Below are positions 28,377 to 39,066 of a stretch of DNA of 64,000 nucleotides, piece after piece; position 1 is the stretch's first letter; each line of letters starts with the position of its first letter. The position numbers and the translations under genes are program-made. The notes under the pieces are model-generated. The model did not search any database. It was not told where the DNA came from and saw nothing but the letters and a program-made list of their open reading frames with translations. Source of the stretch: Microvirga lupini (lineage in GTDB: Bacteria; Pseudomonadota; Alphaproteobacteria; Rhizobiales; Beijerinckiaceae); the NCBI RefSeq assembly GCF_014191055.1, contig NZ_JACHWB010000003.1, positions 558,066 through 622,065 on the forward strand, given 5' to 3'.

Positions 28377-29083
28377 GTGCCAAGTCCAGTTCGGGTTCCG
28401 GTTCGGGTGTCCGCAATCTCAAGCAGCGCGTGAAAACCGCCAACAAGCGGTCCCTCTCTTCGCAGAAATGGCTGGAGCGCCAGCTCAACGACCCTTATGT
28501 CGCCCGCGCCAAGCGCGAGGGCTACCGCTCGCGCGCGGCCTTCAAGCTTTTGGAGATCGACGAGAAGTACCGCATCCTGAAACCCGGCCAGCGGGTGGTC
28601 GATCTCGGCGCGGCTCCCGGCGGCTGGTCCCAAATCGCCGCCAAGGTGGTGGGGCCGAAAGGCAAGGTGGTCGGCATCGATCTCCTGCCCATCGATCCCA
28701 TGCCGGGCGTCGAGTTCATCCAGCTCGACTTCCTGGACGAGAGCGCTCCGGGCAAGCTGATCGAGATGCTGGGCGGGCCCGCCGACATCGTCATGTCGGA
28801 CATGGCGGCCAACACCACCGGCCACAAGAAGACCGACCACCTGCGCATCATCGGCCTCGCCGAGGCCGCGATCTACTTCGCCCGCGAGATCCTGGCGCCC
28901 GGTGGCGCCTTCATCGCCAAGGTGTTCCAGGGCGGCACCGAGAACCAGCTTCTCGCCGACCTCAAGCGCGACTTCGCCGTGGTGCGCCACGTGAAGCCGG
29001 CGGCGAGCCGGGCCGACTCGGCGGAACTCTATGTGATGGCCACCGGTTTCCGGGGACGGGCGGACGAAACGCCCGAAGCCTGA
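28352..29083 (+). CDS. rlmE: 23S rRNA (uridine2552-2'-O)-methyltransferase RlmE
   Basis: Up to 243 residues. The SAM-binding motif [13 protein letters not shown], the K-D-K-E catalytic positions ([34 protein letters not shown], and the final acidic residue near SADSAELYV) and the basic N-terminus match RrmJ/FtsJ. It methylates U2552 of 23S rRNA during 50S assembly. Two GTG starts are plausible: the one used here, behind GAGAGG, and one at 28373 giving a GTGA overlap with the ppx/gppA stop. Either way the gene is coupled to its upstream neighbour. Confidence 0.95.
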   Translation: MARGQPKVSAKSSSGSGSGVRNLKQRVKTANKRSLSSQKWLERQLNDPYVARAKREGYRSRAAFKLLEIDEKYRILKPGQRVVDLGAAPGGWSQIAAKVVGPKGKVVGIDLLPIDPMPGVEFIQLDFLDESAPGKLIEMLGGPADIVMSDMAANTTGHKKTDHLRIIGLAEAAIYFAREILAPGGAFIAKVFQGGTENQLLADLKRDFAVVRHVKPAASRADSAELYVMATGFRGRADETPEA

Positions 29084-29125
29084 CAGGCCTTGCCCGACGC
29101 CTCGGATTTTGAAGGAGCCACGACC

Positions 29126-30061
29126 ATGGCAGTGCATCGCATCGGCATCATCGGCCTCGGCAAGATCGCGCAGGATCAGCATCTGCCCGTGATCAAGTCC
29201 AACCCGGATTTCGAGCTTCTCGCCGTGTCGAGCACCCGGGGGCTCTCCCATGAGGATGCGAAATACACCTTTCAGGACTATCGCGAGCTTCTGAAGCTGC
29301 CGGACGTCGATGCAGTCTCGATTTGCACTCCGCCGCAGGTCCGCCACCAGATTGCCCGTGAGGCGCTGCTCGCCGGCAAGAGCGTGCTCTTGGAAAAGCC
29401 CCCGGCTGCCACGTTGAGCGAGCTCGAGGATCTGAGGGTACTGGCCGCGAAGACCGGAAAGGTGGTTTTCACCACTTGGCACGCCCAGTACAACAAGGCC
29501 GTCGATGAGGCCAAGAAGGCGCTCGCCGGCTGGTCGATCAAGCGCCTCCTCGTGACCTGGAAGGAGGATGTCCGGCACTGGCATCCAGGCCAGCAATGGA
29601 TTTGGGAAGCGGGCGGCTTCGGCGTCTTCGATCCGGGCATCAACGCGCTCTCCATCGTCACCCGCATCATGCCCGAGCCGGTCTTCATCAAGACCTCGAG
29701 CCTGGAGTTTCCGGCCAACCGCGACGCGCCCATCGCCGCGAACCTGACCTTCTCCATGAGCCACGGGCAGGGCGATCTGCAAGCCGTGTTCGACTGGCGC
29801 CAGACCGGCCCGCAGACCTGGGATATCGAGGTGGAGACCGAGGCCGGCATGCAGCTGAAACTCACCCACGGCGGCAGCTGTCTCGAGATCAACGGACGAG
29901 TGGTGGTGCAGGAGGAGCCTGCCGAGTACCAGGGCATCTACCGGCGCTTCGACGCCCTCTTGACCATCGGCCATTCCGAGGTCGATGACGCTCCCTTCCG
30001 CCTCGTGGCCGACGCCTTCATGATCGGCAAGCGGGAGCAGGTGGACGCGTTCGAGGATTGA
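29126..30061 (+). CDS. Gfo/Idh/MocA family oxidoreductase, likely D-galactose 1-dehydrogenase
   Basis: 311 residues from the ATG 9 bp after GAAGGAG. The N-terminal Rossmann fold (IGIIGLGKIAQDQHLPVI) binds NAD(P); EKPPAATLSE is the family's EKP motif, and KEDVRHWHPGQQWIW with GVFDPGINAL belongs to the sugar-binding domain. The sequence AQDQHLPVI and the overall length recall the galactose/arabinose dehydrogenase of Azospirillum. Assignment to galactose is therefore reasonable but not certain; fucose or arabinose oxidation are alternatives. No other sugar-pathway gene is adjacent; the enzyme follows rlmE by 42 bp and may be in the same transcript. Confidence 0.78.
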   Translation: MAVHRIGIIGLGKIAQDQHLPVIKSNPDFELLAVSSTRGLSHEDAKYTFQDYRELLKLPDVDAVSICTPPQVRHQIAREALLAGKSVLLEKPPAATLSELEDLRVLAAKTGKVVFTTWHAQYNKAVDEAKKALAGWSIKRLLVTWKEDVRHWHPGQQWIWEAGGFGVFDPGINALSIVTRIMPEPVFIKTSSLEFPANRDAPIAANLTFSMSHGQGDLQAVFDWRQTGPQTWDIEVETEAGMQLKLTHGGSCLEINGRVVVQEEPAEYQGIYRRFDALLTIGHSEVDDAPFRLVADAFMIGKREQVDAFED

Positions 30062-30099
30062 GCTGCGGACGTCGTCCAGCGACGATTTCGCAATCGACC

Positions 30100-31113
30100 C
30101 TACAGCCAGCGGCTTCGGCGGAAGCGCCAGTACAGCAATCCACACATCATTGCGATGACCAGCAATACGACGGCATAGCCGTATTTCCAGTGCAACTCGG
30201 GTATGATGTCGAAGTTCATGCCGTAGATGCCTGCCACCGCCGTTGGCACCGCCAGGATGGCCGCCCAGGCGGCCAGCTTGCGTGTAATTTCGGTCTGCTG
30301 AGCCTGCCCGGTCATCAGGCTGGTCTCGAACGCGAATGCCAGCACCTCGCGCAAGGATTCGATCTCCTCCTGAACACGGCGGATGTGATCGGACACATCG
30401 CGGAACAGCGGGTGCATCGTGGCGTCGATGCCCGGCAGACCCGGCTGCGCAAGGCGCCGGCAGACTTCCACCAGCGGGACCACGGCATTGCGCAGCCGCA
30501 GGAGGTCGCGGCGCAGTTCGTAGAGCCGTCGCACATAGGTCTGGCCCGACGCTTCCGCGAGGATGTTGTCTTCGATCCCTTCCACCTCCTCCTGAATGCA
30601 CTCGATCACCGGCACATAATTGTCGACGATGAAGTCGAGGATGGCATAGAGTATGAAGTCCTCGCCCTCCGAGAACGCGTGAGGAATAGCCTCGCAGCGT
30701 TCGCGCACCGGGAGATAAGTCGTCGAGGCGCCGTGCCTGACGGAAACCACGTAACCTCTTCCGAGAAAAAGGTGGGTCTCTCCGAAAGCGATACGCCCCT
30801 CCAGCATCTGGGCTGTGCGCGCGACGACGAACAGGGCCTCGCCGTATAGTTCGAGCTTGGGCCTCTGGTGCGCCTTGAGGGCATCCTCGATGGCAAGATC
30901 GTGCAGGCCGAACTCTGCCTGCACCGTTCTGAGAAGGTCGAGGCCGGGCTCGTGCAGGCCGATCCACACCACATGCCCGGGTTTGCGCGCCCAATCCCCC
31001 GCGCCCTCGATGGCGATGTCGGCCAGACGGCGACCCTGTGCGTATACGGCCGAGGCAACAACACCGGGAGGATGTACGGGCTGCCCTGAAACAAGTTTGA
31101 GAGACTTGGCCAT
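30100..31113 (-). CDS. corA: CorA-type magnesium/cobalt transporter
   Basis: 337 residues. A large cytoplasmic N-terminal domain ends in a long helix. Two C-terminal membrane helices follow, with the signature YGMNFDIIPE (GMN motif) between them and a short basic tail RFRRSRW. CorA proteins form pentameric channels for magnesium and related divalent ions in the inner membrane. The gene is on its own, converging on the galactose-dehydrogenase-like gene. Confidence 0.93.
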   Translation of the reverse strand: MAKSLKLVSGQPVHPPGVVASAVYAQGRRLADIAIEGAGDWARKPGHVVWIGLHEPGLDLLRTVQAEFGLHDLAIEDALKAHQRPKLELYGEALFVVARTAQMLEGRIAFGETHLFLGRGYVVSVRHGASTTYLPVRERCEAIPHAFSEGEDFILYAILDFIVDNYVPVIECIQEEVEGIEDNILAEASGQTYVRRLYELRRDLLRLRNAVVPLVEVCRRLAQPGLPGIDATMHPLFRDVSDHIRRVQEEIESLREVLAFAFETSLMTGQAQQTEITRKLAAWAAILAVPTAVAGIYGMNFDIIPELHWKYGYAVVLLVIAMMCGLLYWRFRRSRWL

Positions 31114-31267
31114 GCTTACCTAACGCGAAGCATGACCAACGAGTGCCAAGGCAGCGAAATACCCTTGTCCGCGCCTTGACCAATCGATTCCAAGGATCGG
31201 AAATGACTCGCGAAGGGCGATCCCGGGTTCCGCTTTGCAGTCCCGAGGAGACACTGTTTGAATTCAG

Positions 31268-32128
31268 CTACGCCAAATTCTTCTTCAAGAACGCCACCGT
31301 CCGCTGCCACGCCTGATCGGCCGCCGTCTTGTCGTAGCGCGCCGCGTTGGTGTCGTTGTTGAAGGCGTGGTTGACGCCCTGGTACATGTGGATCTCGTAG
31401 GTCTTGCCGGCCTGCTTCAGGGCCGCCTCGTAGGCTGGAATGCCCGCATTGATGCGCTCGTCGAGGCTTGCGTAGTGCAGCATGATCGCGGCCTGCATCT
31501 TCGGCACGTCCTCCGCCTTCGGCTGGCCGCCGTAATAGGCCACGCCCGCGTTCAGGTTCGGCTCGTTGACCGCGAGACTGTTCACTGCGCCGCCGCCCCA
31601 ACAGAAGCCGATGGCCCCGACCTTGCCGTTGCTGTCCGGACGGCCCCGGAGATAGGCCACCGTGGCCTTGCCGTTGGCGATCACGTCGGGCTGCTTGAGT
31701 TGACCGATCATCTCCCGGCCCTTGTCCTCGTCGGCGGGCGTGCCGCCCATGGGGGAGAGGTAATCGAGCCCAAGCGCGATGAAGCCCTCTGTTGCCATGC
31801 GCCGCGTCACATCCCTGATATGCGGGTTCAGGCCCCGGTTCTCGTGGATCACGATGACGGTCGGGAGCTTGGCCTGAGCATCCTTCGGCTTCACCAGATA
31901 GCCCTTGAGGCCGGGCTGCCCGCCGGGAATGTCCACGGTCTCGGCGGTGATCCGAGGGTCCGTCTCCGGCACGGTCTGAGCCTGGGCATAATTGTTCTGC
32001 AGGATCGGCAGGATGGCCGCTGCACCGGCGGCACTGCCGGCGAGAGCCGCAAGCTTGTCGAGGAAGGAGCGGCGGCTCATGCCGCCATGGGTGAAGTCGT
32101 CGTAGAGGTCGATGATGCGCTGATCCAT
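31268..32128 (-). CDS. Dienelactone hydrolase family protein with Tat signal
   Basis: 286 residues from the ATG of MDQRIIDLYDDFTHGG. A twin-arginine motif (MSRRSFLDKLAAL, residues 17-29) and hydrophobic stretch predict export by Tat; cleavage is likely after AQA. The mature part is an alpha/beta hydrolase: nucleophile Cys in IGFCWGGG, with Asp (DER) and the late His (GVNHAF) completing the triad typical of dienelactone hydrolase. These enzymes open lactone rings in aromatic catabolism, yet the exported forms are of uncertain substrate. It lies 38 bp after the MFS exporter gene and may be co-transcribed with it. Confidence 0.9.
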   Translation of the reverse strand: MDQRIIDLYDDFTHGGMSRRSFLDKLAALAGSAAGAAAILPILQNNYAQAQTVPETDPRITAETVDIPGGQPGLKGYLVKPKDAQAKLPTVIVIHENRGLNPHIRDVTRRMATEGFIALGLDYLSPMGGTPADEDKGREMIGQLKQPDVIANGKATVAYLRGRPDSNGKVGAIGFCWGGGAVNSLAVNEPNLNAGVAYYGGQPKAEDVPKMQAAIMLHYASLDERINAGIPAYEAALKQAGKTYEIHMYQGVNHAFNNDTNAARYDKTAADQAWQRTVAFLKKNLA

Positions 32129-32166
32129 GAGGGCCTCCTGGTCACAGAGGGCATGGTAAGGCATTC

Positions 32167-33624
32167 CTATCGCCGTTCTACCTCTTCACCGAGATTTGTA
32201 GTGCCGTCGCCCAGGCCCGTCGCGGCAGGCTTGCGCTCGACGGCCCGGTGTCCCGACATCTCGGCCCCTGCCGTCGGCGAGAGCTGGAGGAAGATGAAGC
32301 CCGACAGGGCCGAGATGGTGGCAACCGCCCAGAAGGCCGGGCCGAAGTCGGCGGCCGTGATCCCGGGCGTGCCGTCGTAGCTCGATGCCATCTCCAGCAC
32401 GAAGGCCCCGAAGGCCACGCCGATGCTGAGAGAGACCTGCTGCAGAGCGCTCCCCAGGCTCGTGGCATAGCTCATTTCGCGGTTGGAGATTTCCGCGTAG
32501 CCGATAGCATTGAGGCTGGTGAACTGAAGCGAGCGGAAGCAGCCGCCGACCAGCAGGATGATCATGATGAGCCAGTGCGGCGTCTCGGGGGTGAAGAACC
32601 CGTTGGCGGCCACGAAAGCGGCGCCGATGAAGGCGTTGATGGTGAGCAGCCGGCGAAAGCCTGTGCGTTCGAGGATGCGCTTGGCCATGGTCTTCATGAA
32701 CAGCGCGCCGACGGCCGCGATGAAGGTGAGCGAGCCCGAGGCCAGGGGGCCTAAGCCGAAGCCCACCTGCAGCATCAGCGGCAGCAGGAACGGGATTGCC
32801 CCGATGCCGATGCGGAAGAGCGACCCGCCCACGACACTGACGCGAAAGGTCGGCACCTTGAGCAGGCTCAGATGCAGGACCGGGTAGGGGGTGCGCTTGG
32901 CGTGAAAGACGTAAAGGACCAGGCTGGCAGCTCCGATCGCCATGCAGCTGCTCGAAATCTGGGGCGGGACGAGATGCTGCCCAGTGGTGGAGAAACCGAG
33001 CATCAGCAGGGAAAAACCCACTCCGGTCAGCAGAAAGCCGATGAGATCCAACGGCGGTGTATCGTCTTCCTTGATGTTCGGCACGAACTTCAGGGCACAC
33101 ACGATTCCGATGATCCCGATGGGAATGTTGATGAAGAAGATCCAGCGCCAGTGGGCGAATTCCGTGATGAAGCCGCCGAGCGGCGGTCCGATGATGGGGC
33201 CGATCAGGGCTGGGATCGTCAGGGTCGCGAGCGCCTGCACCACCTCGCTGCGGGCCACGCTGCGCAGGAGCACGAGGCGTCCCACCGGCACCATCATGGC
33301 TCCGCCGGCCCCTTGGACGAAGCGGGAGAACACGAACCATTCGAGGGAATTGGCTGCCGCGCAGGCGATGGAGCCCGCCATGAACACGCCGATGGCCAGG
33401 GTGAAGATCGTTCTCGCCCCGTACTTGTCGGCCATCCAGCCCGAGATCGGGATGAAGATCGCAAGGCTCACCAGATAGGAGGTCAGCGCCAGCTTGAGGG
33501 CGATGGGCTGCGTTCCCAGGTCCTGAGCGATCATCGGCAGCGATGTGGAGATCACGGTCGAATCCATGTTCTCCATGAACAGGGCCGTCGCGATGATCAG
33601 CGGGAGAAGGCGGGATTGACGCAT
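32167..33624 (-). CDS. DHA2 (EmrB/QacA) family MFS multidrug exporter
   Basis: 485 residues with about fourteen hydrophobic helices. The motif A region GWMADKYGARTIF, the antiporter motif C region PIIGPPLGGFITEFAHWRWIFFINIPIGI, and the opening TALFMENMDSTVISTSLPMIA are diagnostic of the 14-helix drug:proton antiporters. The substrate is not known. No adjacent membrane-fusion partner (EmrA) or regulator is visible, so it probably works alone in the inner membrane. It is read divergently from guaB. Confidence 0.92.
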   Translation of the reverse strand: MRQSRLLPLIIATALFMENMDSTVISTSLPMIAQDLGTQPIALKLALTSYLVSLAIFIPISGWMADKYGARTIFTLAIGVFMAGSIACAAANSLEWFVFSRFVQGAGGAMMVPVGRLVLLRSVARSEVVQALATLTIPALIGPIIGPPLGGFITEFAHWRWIFFINIPIGIIGIVCALKFVPNIKEDDTPPLDLIGFLLTGVGFSLLMLGFSTTGQHLVPPQISSSCMAIGAASLVLYVFHAKRTPYPVLHLSLLKVPTFRVSVVGGSLFRIGIGAIPFLLPLMLQVGFGLGPLASGSLTFIAAVGALFMKTMAKRILERTGFRRLLTINAFIGAAFVAANGFFTPETPHWLIMIILLVGGCFRSLQFTSLNAIGYAEISNREMSYATSLGSALQQVSLSIGVAFGAFVLEMASSYDGTPGITAADFGPAFWAVATISALSGFIFLQLSPTAGAEMSGHRAVERKPAATGLGDGTTNLGEEVERR

Positions 33625-33639
33625 GACCGCCGGACTTAG

Positions 33640-35292
<1,653 letters not shown>

Positions 35293-35313
35293 GCTTCACG
35301 CGAGTCCCGATTC

Positions 35314-35745
35314 ATGAGCATCTCCGCCGTCATCCTGCCCGTCCTTGTTCTGGTCGGGCTCACCCTCATCCTGCTTTTCTCCCTCGGCAGCTCCCGACTG
35401 AGTACACTCCGGGCCGGCGAGGTGAAGGTCAGGGACATCGCGCTTGGAGAGCGTGTCTGGCCCAAGCGCATCCTGCAGCTCCAGAATTCGTATCAGAACC
35501 AGTTCGAGCTGCCGGTGCTGTTCTATGCCCTGGTGGCTCTGGCGCTGATCACCCGCAAGGCGGACATGCTCTTCGTGGTGATGTCATGGATGTTCGTGGC
35601 GACCCGCCTGGTTCATGCGGCCATCCACGTCACCTCGAACAAGGTTTCCATACGCTTTATGGCGTTCCTGGTGGGCGTGCTGATTCTGGCAGCCATGTGG
35701 ATCGTCTTCGCCGTCCGCATCTTTGCGGCGGAGGCCGGCGTTTAA
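35314..35745 (+). CDS. MAPEG family membrane protein
   Basis: 143 residues with four hydrophobic helices. LQNSYQNQFELPVLFYALVAL is the MAPEG signature (the ExP/NxxE region), followed by a helix with ATRLVHAAIHVTSNKVSIRF. Family members include glutathione-dependent membrane enzymes; the bacterial ones mostly have unknown roles. It follows guaB by 21 bp, and a hairpin just after the stop probably ends the transcript. Confidence 0.88.
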   Translation: MSISAVILPVLVLVGLTLILLFSLGSSRLSTLRAGEVKVRDIALGERVWPKRILQLQNSYQNQFELPVLFYALVALALITRKADMLFVVMSWMFVATRLVHAAIHVTSNKVSIRFMAFLVGVLILAAMWIVFAVRIFAAEAGV

Positions 35746-35752
35746 GTAAGGA

Positions 35753-35777
35753 CGGGATGGGCTCTGCGCCCATCCCG
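35753..35777. terminator. Hairpin after guaB-MAPEG, shared with the lipoprotein gene
   Basis: A perfect 9-bp stem CGGGATGGG / CCCATCCCG with a 7-nt loop lies between converging genes. There is no strong T-run on either side, so termination may be partial. Confidence 0.65.
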
Positions 35778-35786
35778 CTCAGGCAG

Positions 35787-35936
35787 CTAGTAACGACGTC
35801 CGCTTTCGAGCTGCGTCTTGGCATCAAGCTGCTTCATCGGAGGCGGCTGGATGTCGGCGGCCGGGGCCGTGGCGCAGGCGGCGATCGCGAGGGTGAGGCC
35901 GAGGGCAGCAAGGCCGCGGGTCAGGCGGGTCAACAT
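35787..35936 (-). CDS. Small lipoprotein, 49 residues
   Basis: Translation gives MLTRLTRGLAALGLTLAIAA followed by CATAPAADIQ and a polar tail ending in ESGRRY. The first 21 residues form a basic then hydrophobic signal peptide, and LAIAAC is a lipobox with Cys21 as the lipidation site. The mature peptide would be only 29 residues. I recognise no family; it is reminiscent of entericidin-like or other tiny lipoproteins. It ends next to the hairpin shared with the MAPEG gene. Confidence 0.75.
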   Translation of the reverse strand: MLTRLTRGLAALGLTLAIAACATAPAADIQPPPMKQLDAKTQLESGRRY

Positions 35937-36058
35937 AAGATTGGTCTCCAAAGAGGAATCGTGCGGAATGCACGTAATCTCTCAAGTCACGTCTGATCGG
36001 GACTGAAAATAGGAAACATTGTGTCGTATCTACGGCCAAGCTCGAGTGTGCTTTTCTC

Positions 36059-37354
36059 ATGACACCTGCCGCCCGCATCTCTGCCGCCATCGAGGTCCTG
36101 GCCGATATCGACGCCCGGCGCCGCCCGGCATCTGACGCCCTCAAGGATTGGGGTCTGTCGCATCGCTTCGCCGGCTCCAAGGACCGGGCCGCCATCGCGA
36201 GCCTCGTCTACGACGCCCTGCGGCGGAAAGCTTCCGCCGGATGGATCATGGGCGACAACGCTCCTCGCGCCGTCGTGCTCGGTATGCTGCGGCTGCAGCG
36301 GGGGCTTAACGTCGACGCCATCGCGGCGCTCTGTTCCGGCGAGCGCTTCGCACCTGAGCCTTTGTCGGCGAATGAGCGCGAGCGGCTGGACAAGGCCGAT
36401 CTCTCCGGCGCCCCGCCTCACATCGCCGGTGATTTTCCCGACTGGATCGAGCCATTCCTCCAGCGCCTGCTCGGCGATGATCTCGTGCCCGAAATGCAGG
36501 CGCTCGCCACCCGTGCGCCCCTGGACCTTCGGGTGAACACGCTCAAAGTCTCCTCCCGCGAGGAGGCGCATGATGCCCTGCCGCATCTGGGTGCGGTCGA
36601 AACGCCGCTTTCGCCGCTGGGATTGCGGATCATGCCGGGCGAGGACGGGCGCGGGCCAGCCGTGCAGTCGGAGCCGGAGTTTCTGAAAGGCTGGCTCGAG
36701 ATCCAGGACGAGGGCTCGCAGCTCGTGGCGCTGCTCTCCGGGGCCGAGCCCGGCGAGCAGGTGGTGGATCTCTGTGCGGGCGGCGGCGGCAAGACCCTGG
36801 CGCTCGCGGCCATGATGGAGAACCACGGCCAGATCTACGCAACCGACAACGACGCGCGCCGTCTCGCGCCCATTCATGAGCGCCTGACCCGGGCGGGCGT
36901 GCGCAACGTCCAGGTCCGCACGCCGCGCAACAAGGCCGATGCGGTGTCCGATCTCGACGGGCGGATCGACTGCGTTCTCGTTGACGCGCCCTGCACGGGC
37001 GTGGGCACCTGGAGGCGCAACCCCGATGCCAAATGGCGCCTCCGGCCCGGCAGCCTGGAGACCCGGCGCAAGGAGCAGGCGACGGTGCTCGACCGGGCGG
37101 CCAGACTGGTGAAGCCGGGCGGCCGCATCGTCTACATCACCTGCTCGATCCTGCCTGAGGAGAACGACGACGCGCTTTCCAGTTTCGTGGAGCGTCACGA
37201 AGGCTTCAGGCCGGTCTCCCATGAGGAATTGCTGGGAAAGCCTGGGCTCGGATTTCTCAAGAACGCCACTCGCCGGACCGCCTATGGGCTCCAGCTGACG
37301 CCGCAGCAGACCGGCACCGACGGCTTCTTCGTCGCTGTGCTGCGGAAGGCCTAG
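36059..37354 (+). CDS. rsmB: RsmB-type rRNA (cytosine-C5)-methyltransferase
   Basis: 431 residues. The SAM-binding motif VVDLCAGGGGKTLALAAMM, motif IV VLVDAPCTGVGTWRR with the PC cysteine, and motif VI IVYITCSILPEEND with the catalytic TC cysteine are intact. The N-terminal region (ARISAAIEVLADIDARRRPA) resembles the NusB-like domain of RsmB, though truncated compared with E. coli. It probably methylates 16S rRNA C967 or another rRNA cytosine; the exact site is inferred from the family. It lies between guaB-MAPEG and guaA as in many rhizobial genomes. Confidence 0.88.
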   Translation: MTPAARISAAIEVLADIDARRRPASDALKDWGLSHRFAGSKDRAAIASLVYDALRRKASAGWIMGDNAPRAVVLGMLRLQRGLNVDAIAALCSGERFAPEPLSANERERLDKADLSGAPPHIAGDFPDWIEPFLQRLLGDDLVPEMQALATRAPLDLRVNTLKVSSREEAHDALPHLGAVETPLSPLGLRIMPGEDGRGPAVQSEPEFLKGWLEIQDEGSQLVALLSGAEPGEQVVDLCAGGGGKTLALAAMMENHGQIYATDNDARRLAPIHERLTRAGVRNVQVRTPRNKADAVSDLDGRIDCVLVDAPCTGVGTWRRNPDAKWRLRPGSLETRRKEQATVLDRAARLVKPGGRIVYITCSILPEENDDALSSFVERHEGFRPVSHEELLGKPGLGFLKNATRRTAYGLQLTPQQTGTDGFFVAVLRKA

Positions 37355-37594
37355 ACGACGGACTTTCTCTCCTGGGCTAATCCAAAGGATATCCAGACTA
37401 CACTGTATATTTGGATTTGTTGTTTAAACTCGGTGCCTTTCAGGAATGATGTCTGAAGTATTGATGTATTCATCGGAAAATAATCTCTCTGTCCGATGTG
37501 CTTAGACAGGAAGAGTGCTTGCTGCTCTTCCAGATGAATCTACTCTCGCGGCAATCATTCGAAGAAACGGGGGCGGTTGTCAGGGAGAACAGCA
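37355..37594 (+). other. AT-rich region upstream of the RTX gene
   Basis: Unlike the surrounding DNA this 240-bp stretch is AT-rich around 37385-37495, where the RTX promoter should lie. It contains no gene that I can support. Confidence 0.4.
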
Positions 37595-38848
37595 GTGGTT
37601 GTGCGCATAGGAACCAGTCGCGGCAATGCGTTGACGGGAACGAGGGCAAACGACTCCCTCGATGGCCGTGCGGGGAACGACACCCTCATTGGTCTTGCAG
37701 GAGACGATACAATCCTCGGCGGACGCGGGAACGACATTCTGAACGGGGGCTCGGGCGATGACCTTCTGCGCGGCGGTCCCGGACGCGATCGCCTCATCGG
37801 CGGGACCGGTGAGGACTGGGCCGATTATCGGAATGCGGCAACGGCCGTGACCGTCAACCTGGCCAATGCGGCCCGGAACACGGGAGAAGCCCTTGGAGAT
37901 CGATATTCCTCGATTGAGCGCGTGAGGGGTGGCCGCTTCGACGACAATCTCACGGGCAACTCCCGGGACAACGTCCTCGAAGGTGTGGCCGGTGCGGACG
38001 CTCTCAACGGGGGGCGCGGCCTCGACTTCGCGCGCTACAAGGCGGACCCCACGGGCGTGACCGCCAGCCTTGCCGATCCCTCCGTGAATACCGGCCATGC
38101 CGCGGGCGATACATACATTTCGATCGAAGGCCTGCAGGGCAGCGACTTTGCCGATACGCTGATCGGCAACGATCTCAGAAACGTTCTTGTCGGCGGACGG
38201 GGCGCCGATGTCCTGAACGGCGGCGGCGGCTTCGATTTCGCCCGATACGATATGTATCACACCGGGTCACGAGGCGTGACGGTAAACCTTGCCGATGCGA
38301 GCCAAAATCAGGGCCTGAACGCCATCGGCGACAGCTATGTTTCAATTGAAGGCGTTGTCGGCACCCGCTTTGCTGACCGGCTCGTGGGCGATGATCGTTC
38401 GAACAGCCTGCAGGGTAAGTCGGGAAATGACAGCCTCAGCGGCAACCTGGGGAACGACACCATCATCGGTGGATCAGGAAACGACCGGCTCAACGGTGGT
38501 GATGGGAACGATGTGCTCAGGGGAGAAGCGGGGCGCGACTCCTTCGTGTTCGACAGCGCGCTGAATGCCGCGACGAATGTGGATCGGATCCAGTCGTTTT
38601 CAGTCAGGAACGATAAGATCCGGCTCGACGACGCGATCTTCACCGAGGCTGGGCCCGCCGGCGTTCTCGCGCAAGCAGCCTTCTATCGAGGAGCCGAGGC
38701 TCACGATGCCAATGACAGGATCATCTATAATCGGGCAACAGGCGCGCTCTACTACGATCCGGACGGCGATGGGGCTGCCGCCCAGATCCTGTTCGCCCGT
38801 CTGAGCCCGCGGCTGGGGCTGACGAACGACGATTTTATCGTTTTCTAG
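37595..38848 (+). CDS. RTX calcium-binding exoprotein
   Basis: 417 residues from the GTG 8 nt after AGGGAG; a TTG 18 bp upstream is the alternative. No signal peptide. The protein opens directly with RTX nonapeptides (GNDTLIGLAGDDTILGGRGN), then has three inserted modules with FARY or WADY, VTVNLA and GDxYxSIE motifs, a second set of nonapeptides, and a C-terminal module of about 100 residues (FVFDSALNAATNVDRIQSF to NDDFIVF). The nonapeptides bind calcium outside the cell; the C-terminal module resembles that of the other RTX genes and should direct type I secretion. No catalytic domain is visible. It splits the guaB-rsmB-guaA cluster and has its own terminator. Confidence 0.9.
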   Translation: MVVRIGTSRGNALTGTRANDSLDGRAGNDTLIGLAGDDTILGGRGNDILNGGSGDDLLRGGPGRDRLIGGTGEDWADYRNAATAVTVNLANAARNTGEALGDRYSSIERVRGGRFDDNLTGNSRDNVLEGVAGADALNGGRGLDFARYKADPTGVTASLADPSVNTGHAAGDTYISIEGLQGSDFADTLIGNDLRNVLVGGRGADVLNGGGGFDFARYDMYHTGSRGVTVNLADASQNQGLNAIGDSYVSIEGVVGTRFADRLVGDDRSNSLQGKSGNDSLSGNLGNDTIIGGSGNDRLNGGDGNDVLRGEAGRDSFVFDSALNAATNVDRIQSFSVRNDKIRLDDAIFTEAGPAGVLAQAAFYRGAEAHDANDRIIYNRATGALYYDPDGDGAAAQILFARLSPRLGLTNDDFIVF

Positions 38849-38876
38849 CCAGCGGATCCAAACGGCACCTTGCTCA

Positions 38877-38907
38877 AGCCCCGGCTGCCTAGACGGCAGC
38901 CGGGGCT
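38877..38907 (+). terminator. Intrinsic terminator of the RTX gene
   Basis: A perfect 13-bp stem AGCCCCGGCTGCC / GGCAGCCGGGGCT with a 5-nt loop lies 28 bp after the stop and is followed by TTTCC. Confidence 0.88.
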
Positions 38908-39066
38908 TTCCGTTCAGCGCGGCGGCGTGTCGGCTGCCGATCCACCAGCCATCAAAAACGCGGGACTTCGGCCCGTGGCGACTCAAAAGGCATGACAGCC
39001 GGGGCGGGATGGGGGTAAAGCACGGGGGCTATCAAGCTCTTCCCTCAGGGCCCAACGCGAGAGACC

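Noticed and set aside
28097..31183. Minus-strand open frame of 1028 codons
   Set aside because: It runs antisense through ppx/gppA, rlmE and the galactose-dehydrogenase-like gene and in another frame through corA. The encoded sequence is rich in Arg, Gly, His and Pro with no domain, a common artefact of GC-rich antisense frames.
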